Assembly (NCBI RefSeq): GCF_002128405.1
Contig: NZ_NETJ01000005.1
Span: 62,001 to 126,000, forward strand
Length of the DNA stretch: 64,000 nt
Source: Gottfriedia solisilvae
GTDB taxonomy: Bacteria > Bacillota > Bacilli > Bacillales > Bacillaceae_G
Direction of reading: 5' to 3'
Of this stretch, positions 62,313-64,000 are shown piece by piece (the stretch's first letter is position 1; each line of letters begins with the position of its first letter). Under the pieces are notes generated by a model. That model searched no databases. It worked only from the letters and a program-made list of their open reading frames with translations, and was not told where the DNA came from. The position numbers and the translations under genes are program-made.

Positions 62313-63470
62313 ATGTTTAAAAAAGTAACTGCATTACTTGTAACACTATGTTTATGTTTTAGCATGAATGTTGGATTTACTTCTGCTGAGACAATAAGCT
62401 CTGAAGTATTCAAGGATGCAACTGCATTGAACTTTGATAGCTTAGAGGAAATGTCTGAGTCGGCAACAATGGGTGTGCTTAAAAATCAAGAAGAAGTGAA
62501 GTATTATTCCATTGAGATGAAAAGAAATGGTGAATTATATTTTACAGTTCAACAAAATCCAAATGTTGAAATCGGTGTAACACTTTATGATGCAAATGGA
62601 GAAGAGTATGAAACATACTATGCTGATCAAGGCAATGAAGAAGAAGATATATTTGGACAAGGTGTAGCAAAAGGTACTTATTATGTAAAAGTCTTCGTAT
62701 ATCATGGCACTGGTGAAACTCTTCCTTACAAATTGGATGTACTACGTATGTATTATGATCAAATAGAAATTGAGCGAAATAATACACTTCAAACAGCAAC
62801 TCCAATTAAAGTAGGAAAAGATTATCTTGGATACACTGATCAAAAAGACACAGATGATTTATATCGTTTCACGACAACTAAAGATGGTTATTTAAATTTA
62901 AAAGGTACTTTTGGAAATGATTCAGAACTAAATTACCGTCTTTTAAACGCGAAAGGTGAAGTTTTAGAGGATTGGGTTTTAGAAGAATATGATTATTATG
63001 AAATGACTTCAATATTTACTAAATTTCTAAAATCAGGTACTTATTATATATCGGTAATGCAAGAAAATGGTAAATATTCGAATGAACAATATATATTTGA
63101 AACTTTATTTATCGATAACAAACAATTTGAAAAAGAAGCAAATAACTCAATTAAACAAGCTAATGTAATTAGTGCAAATAGTGTTTATCATGGCTTATTA
63201 AACCAAAAGACAGATAAAGACTTTTATAAGTTTAATGTAGCAAAGAATAAAACAGTAGCATTCAACTTCAAACGCCTTGAAGATACAGCTTTCAAAGTGA
63301 AAGTATTAAACAGTAAAGGGAAAGTAGTGAAAACATTTACTACGAAAGTAGGGGATGAAGCCTTTGTTAAAATTGGTAGCTTAAATTTAGCAAAAGGTAC
63401 ATATTATCTGGATGTTGAGTACCTTCAAGGATATAGTGAGAAAGTATTGTATAATTTTTCTTTGAAATAA
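62313..63470 (+). CDS. Secreted protein with PPC-like beta domains, second of a tandem pair
   Basis: A 385-residue close paralogue of the upstream protein and of equal length, with signal peptide MFKKVTALLVTLCLCFSMNV (cleaved near TSAET). It has the same three-domain layout: YYSIEMKRNGELYFTVQQNP, GVTLYDANGEEYETYYADQG, ERNNTLQTATPI and KEANNSIKQANVI. The two genes clearly arose by tandem duplication and have since diverged, mostly in charged surface residues. ATG 62313 follows AGGGGGAAAG; the longer frame from 62289 lies before that site. No terminator is visible before the next gene. Confidence 0.8.
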   Translation: MFKKVTALLVTLCLCFSMNVGFTSAETISSEVFKDATALNFDSLEEMSESATMGVLKNQEEVKYYSIEMKRNGELYFTVQQNPNVEIGVTLYDANGEEYETYYADQGNEEEDIFGQGVAKGTYYVKVFVYHGTGETLPYKLDVLRMYYDQIEIERNNTLQTATPIKVGKDYLGYTDQKDTDDLYRFTTTKDGYLNLKGTFGNDSELNYRLLNAKGEVLEDWVLEEYDYYEMTSIFTKFLKSGTYYISVMQENGKYSNEQYIFETLFIDNKQFEKEANNSIKQANVISANSVYHGLLNQKTDKDFYKFNVAKNKTVAFNFKRLEDTAFKVKVLNSKGKVVKTFTTKVGDEAFVKIGSLNLAKGTYYLDVEYLQGYSEKVLYNFSLK

Positions 63471-63575
63471 ATATGAAATAAAATGGCTGGATTGAATTAA
63501 ACGTAGGTTTTGGAACCCTGGTTAGATTGAAGGTTTAGTAAAAACAATTTATACAGTAAGGATTAATAAAATTGG

Positions 63576-64000
63576 TTGAAAAAAATTAAATTATTATTGA
63601 TAGCAATCTTTTCAACTAGTTTATTATTAGTTATTTATAACTTCTTACCAGGAACTATTATGTATTACACCTCACTTTGGGAGTACAAAGTAAGAGATTT
63701 TGATATTTATAAAGACGATTTCCAGACGTTAGCAAACTTGGCTTATCGTGAATACAACAAAAATCAAAAAAAAGGATATTTTTTGTATATAGATGAGGTC
63801 TTTGAGATATCAAAGTTAAATTTAATTGATATGACAAGAGATGATAGTGTGATTGTGATGAGCGAAAAAGAGCGGAAATCTCTTGAGACAGTGGTAGCAG
63901 AAGCTTTTCAAGAAGGGGATGGCGGATATTTATCACTAATTAAAGTACATAAAAACCAAGTAGAATTTGAAACCGAAAATGGACTATATTCATTGGTATA
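63576..64000 (+). CDS. Membrane-anchored or secreted protein, 3' end outside window
   Basis: A frame open from a TTG at 63576 to the window end (at least 141 codons). The N-terminus has a lysine pair and a hydrophobic segment (LLLIAIFSTSLLLVIYNFLP), a signal or anchor. The following part contains DFDIYKDDFQTLANLAYREY and EKERKSLETVVAEAFQEGDG. I do not recognise the family. An in-frame stop directly upstream makes the TTG the earliest possible start; the best Shine-Dalgarno-like sequence, AAGGAT, is rather far away. Codon use matches the neighbours. Confidence 0.7.
   Translation, partial: MKKIKLLLIAIFSTSLLLVIYNFLPGTIMYYTSLWEYKVRDFDIYKDDFQTLANLAYREYNKNQKKGYFLYIDEVFEISKLNLIDMTRDDSVIVMSEKERKSLETVVAEAFQEGDGGYLSLIKVHKNQVEFETENGLYSLV

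Overview
The window is AT-rich DNA from a low-GC Gram-positive bacterium, almost certainly a Bacillaceae member close to the Bacillus cereus/Gottfriedia type. The signs are a kam (lysine 2,3-aminomutase) locus with a sigma-54 promoter, a guanine-riboswitch xpt gene, a sigV-rsiV-oatA lysozyme-response operon, a T-box leader, Fur boxes, strong GGAGG-type ribosome binding sites and many GTG/TTG starts. There are no rRNA or tRNA genes, no CRISPR array and no intact insertion sequence. Gene identities come from reading the proteins; no database search was run.

Layout. 1-10.2 kb: lysine catabolism. A truncated YodQ-type deacylase, a YodP/AblB beta-lysine acetyltransferase, a KamR-like sigma-54 activator, a consensus -24/-12 promoter, kamA, yokU, a LysP-type permease, a GabT-type aminotransferase and a GabD-type dehydrogenase. 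Together with genes presumably just upstream of the window, they could carry lysine through acetylated beta-lysine and GABA to succinate. 10.4-16.3 kb: an orphan helical protein, then a Fur-controlled divergent iron region (ferredoxin/flavodoxin-NADP reductase against a siderophore ABC uptake system). 16.8-22.3 kb: xpt with a guanine riboswitch, an AtxA/Mga-like regulator, and a BMP-family binding lipoprotein paired with a chemoreceptor. 22.6-28.5 kb: a four-gene cluster for a heterocycloanthracin/sonorensin-type thiazole-modified peptide, with precursor, ThiF-like protein, YcaO cyclodehydratase and SagB-type dehydrogenase.

29-36 kb: a VanY-type carboxypeptidase, an NprR-like helix-turn-helix/TPR regulator and a divergent 1,384-residue subtilase ending in dockerin-like calcium repeats. 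36-40 kb: the sigV-rsiV-oatA module. 40-45.5 kb: a cation/proton antiporter, a GNAT acetyltransferase, a secreted cyclic-nucleotide phosphodiesterase/nucleotidase with Ig-like repeats, and a DUF2238 membrane protein. 45.6-46.5 kb: a non-coding tandem array of a structured Bacillales repeat. 46.6-51.3 kb: a membrane-anchored polysaccharide deacetylase, a coiled-coil protein and a PAS-GGDEF-EAL protein. 51.3-58 kb: DUF418, DUF2087, GIY-YIG and MATE genes, and a cytochrome bd oxidase with a 32-residue membrane peptide gene behind cydB. 58-60.6 kb: an amino-acid ABC transporter under a T-box whose specifier reads CAC (His). 60.9-64 kb: two tandem paralogous secreted proteins and a gene cut by the window end.

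The least explained structure is a roughly 155-bp interspersed inverted-repeat element in four copies (3.4, 11.0, 35.9 and 58.1 kb). It always lies directly downstream of a terminator-like hairpin. Twice it sits between two copies of the same terminator about 181-184 bp apart, and once it appears to have cut off the C-terminus of an ABC ATPase.
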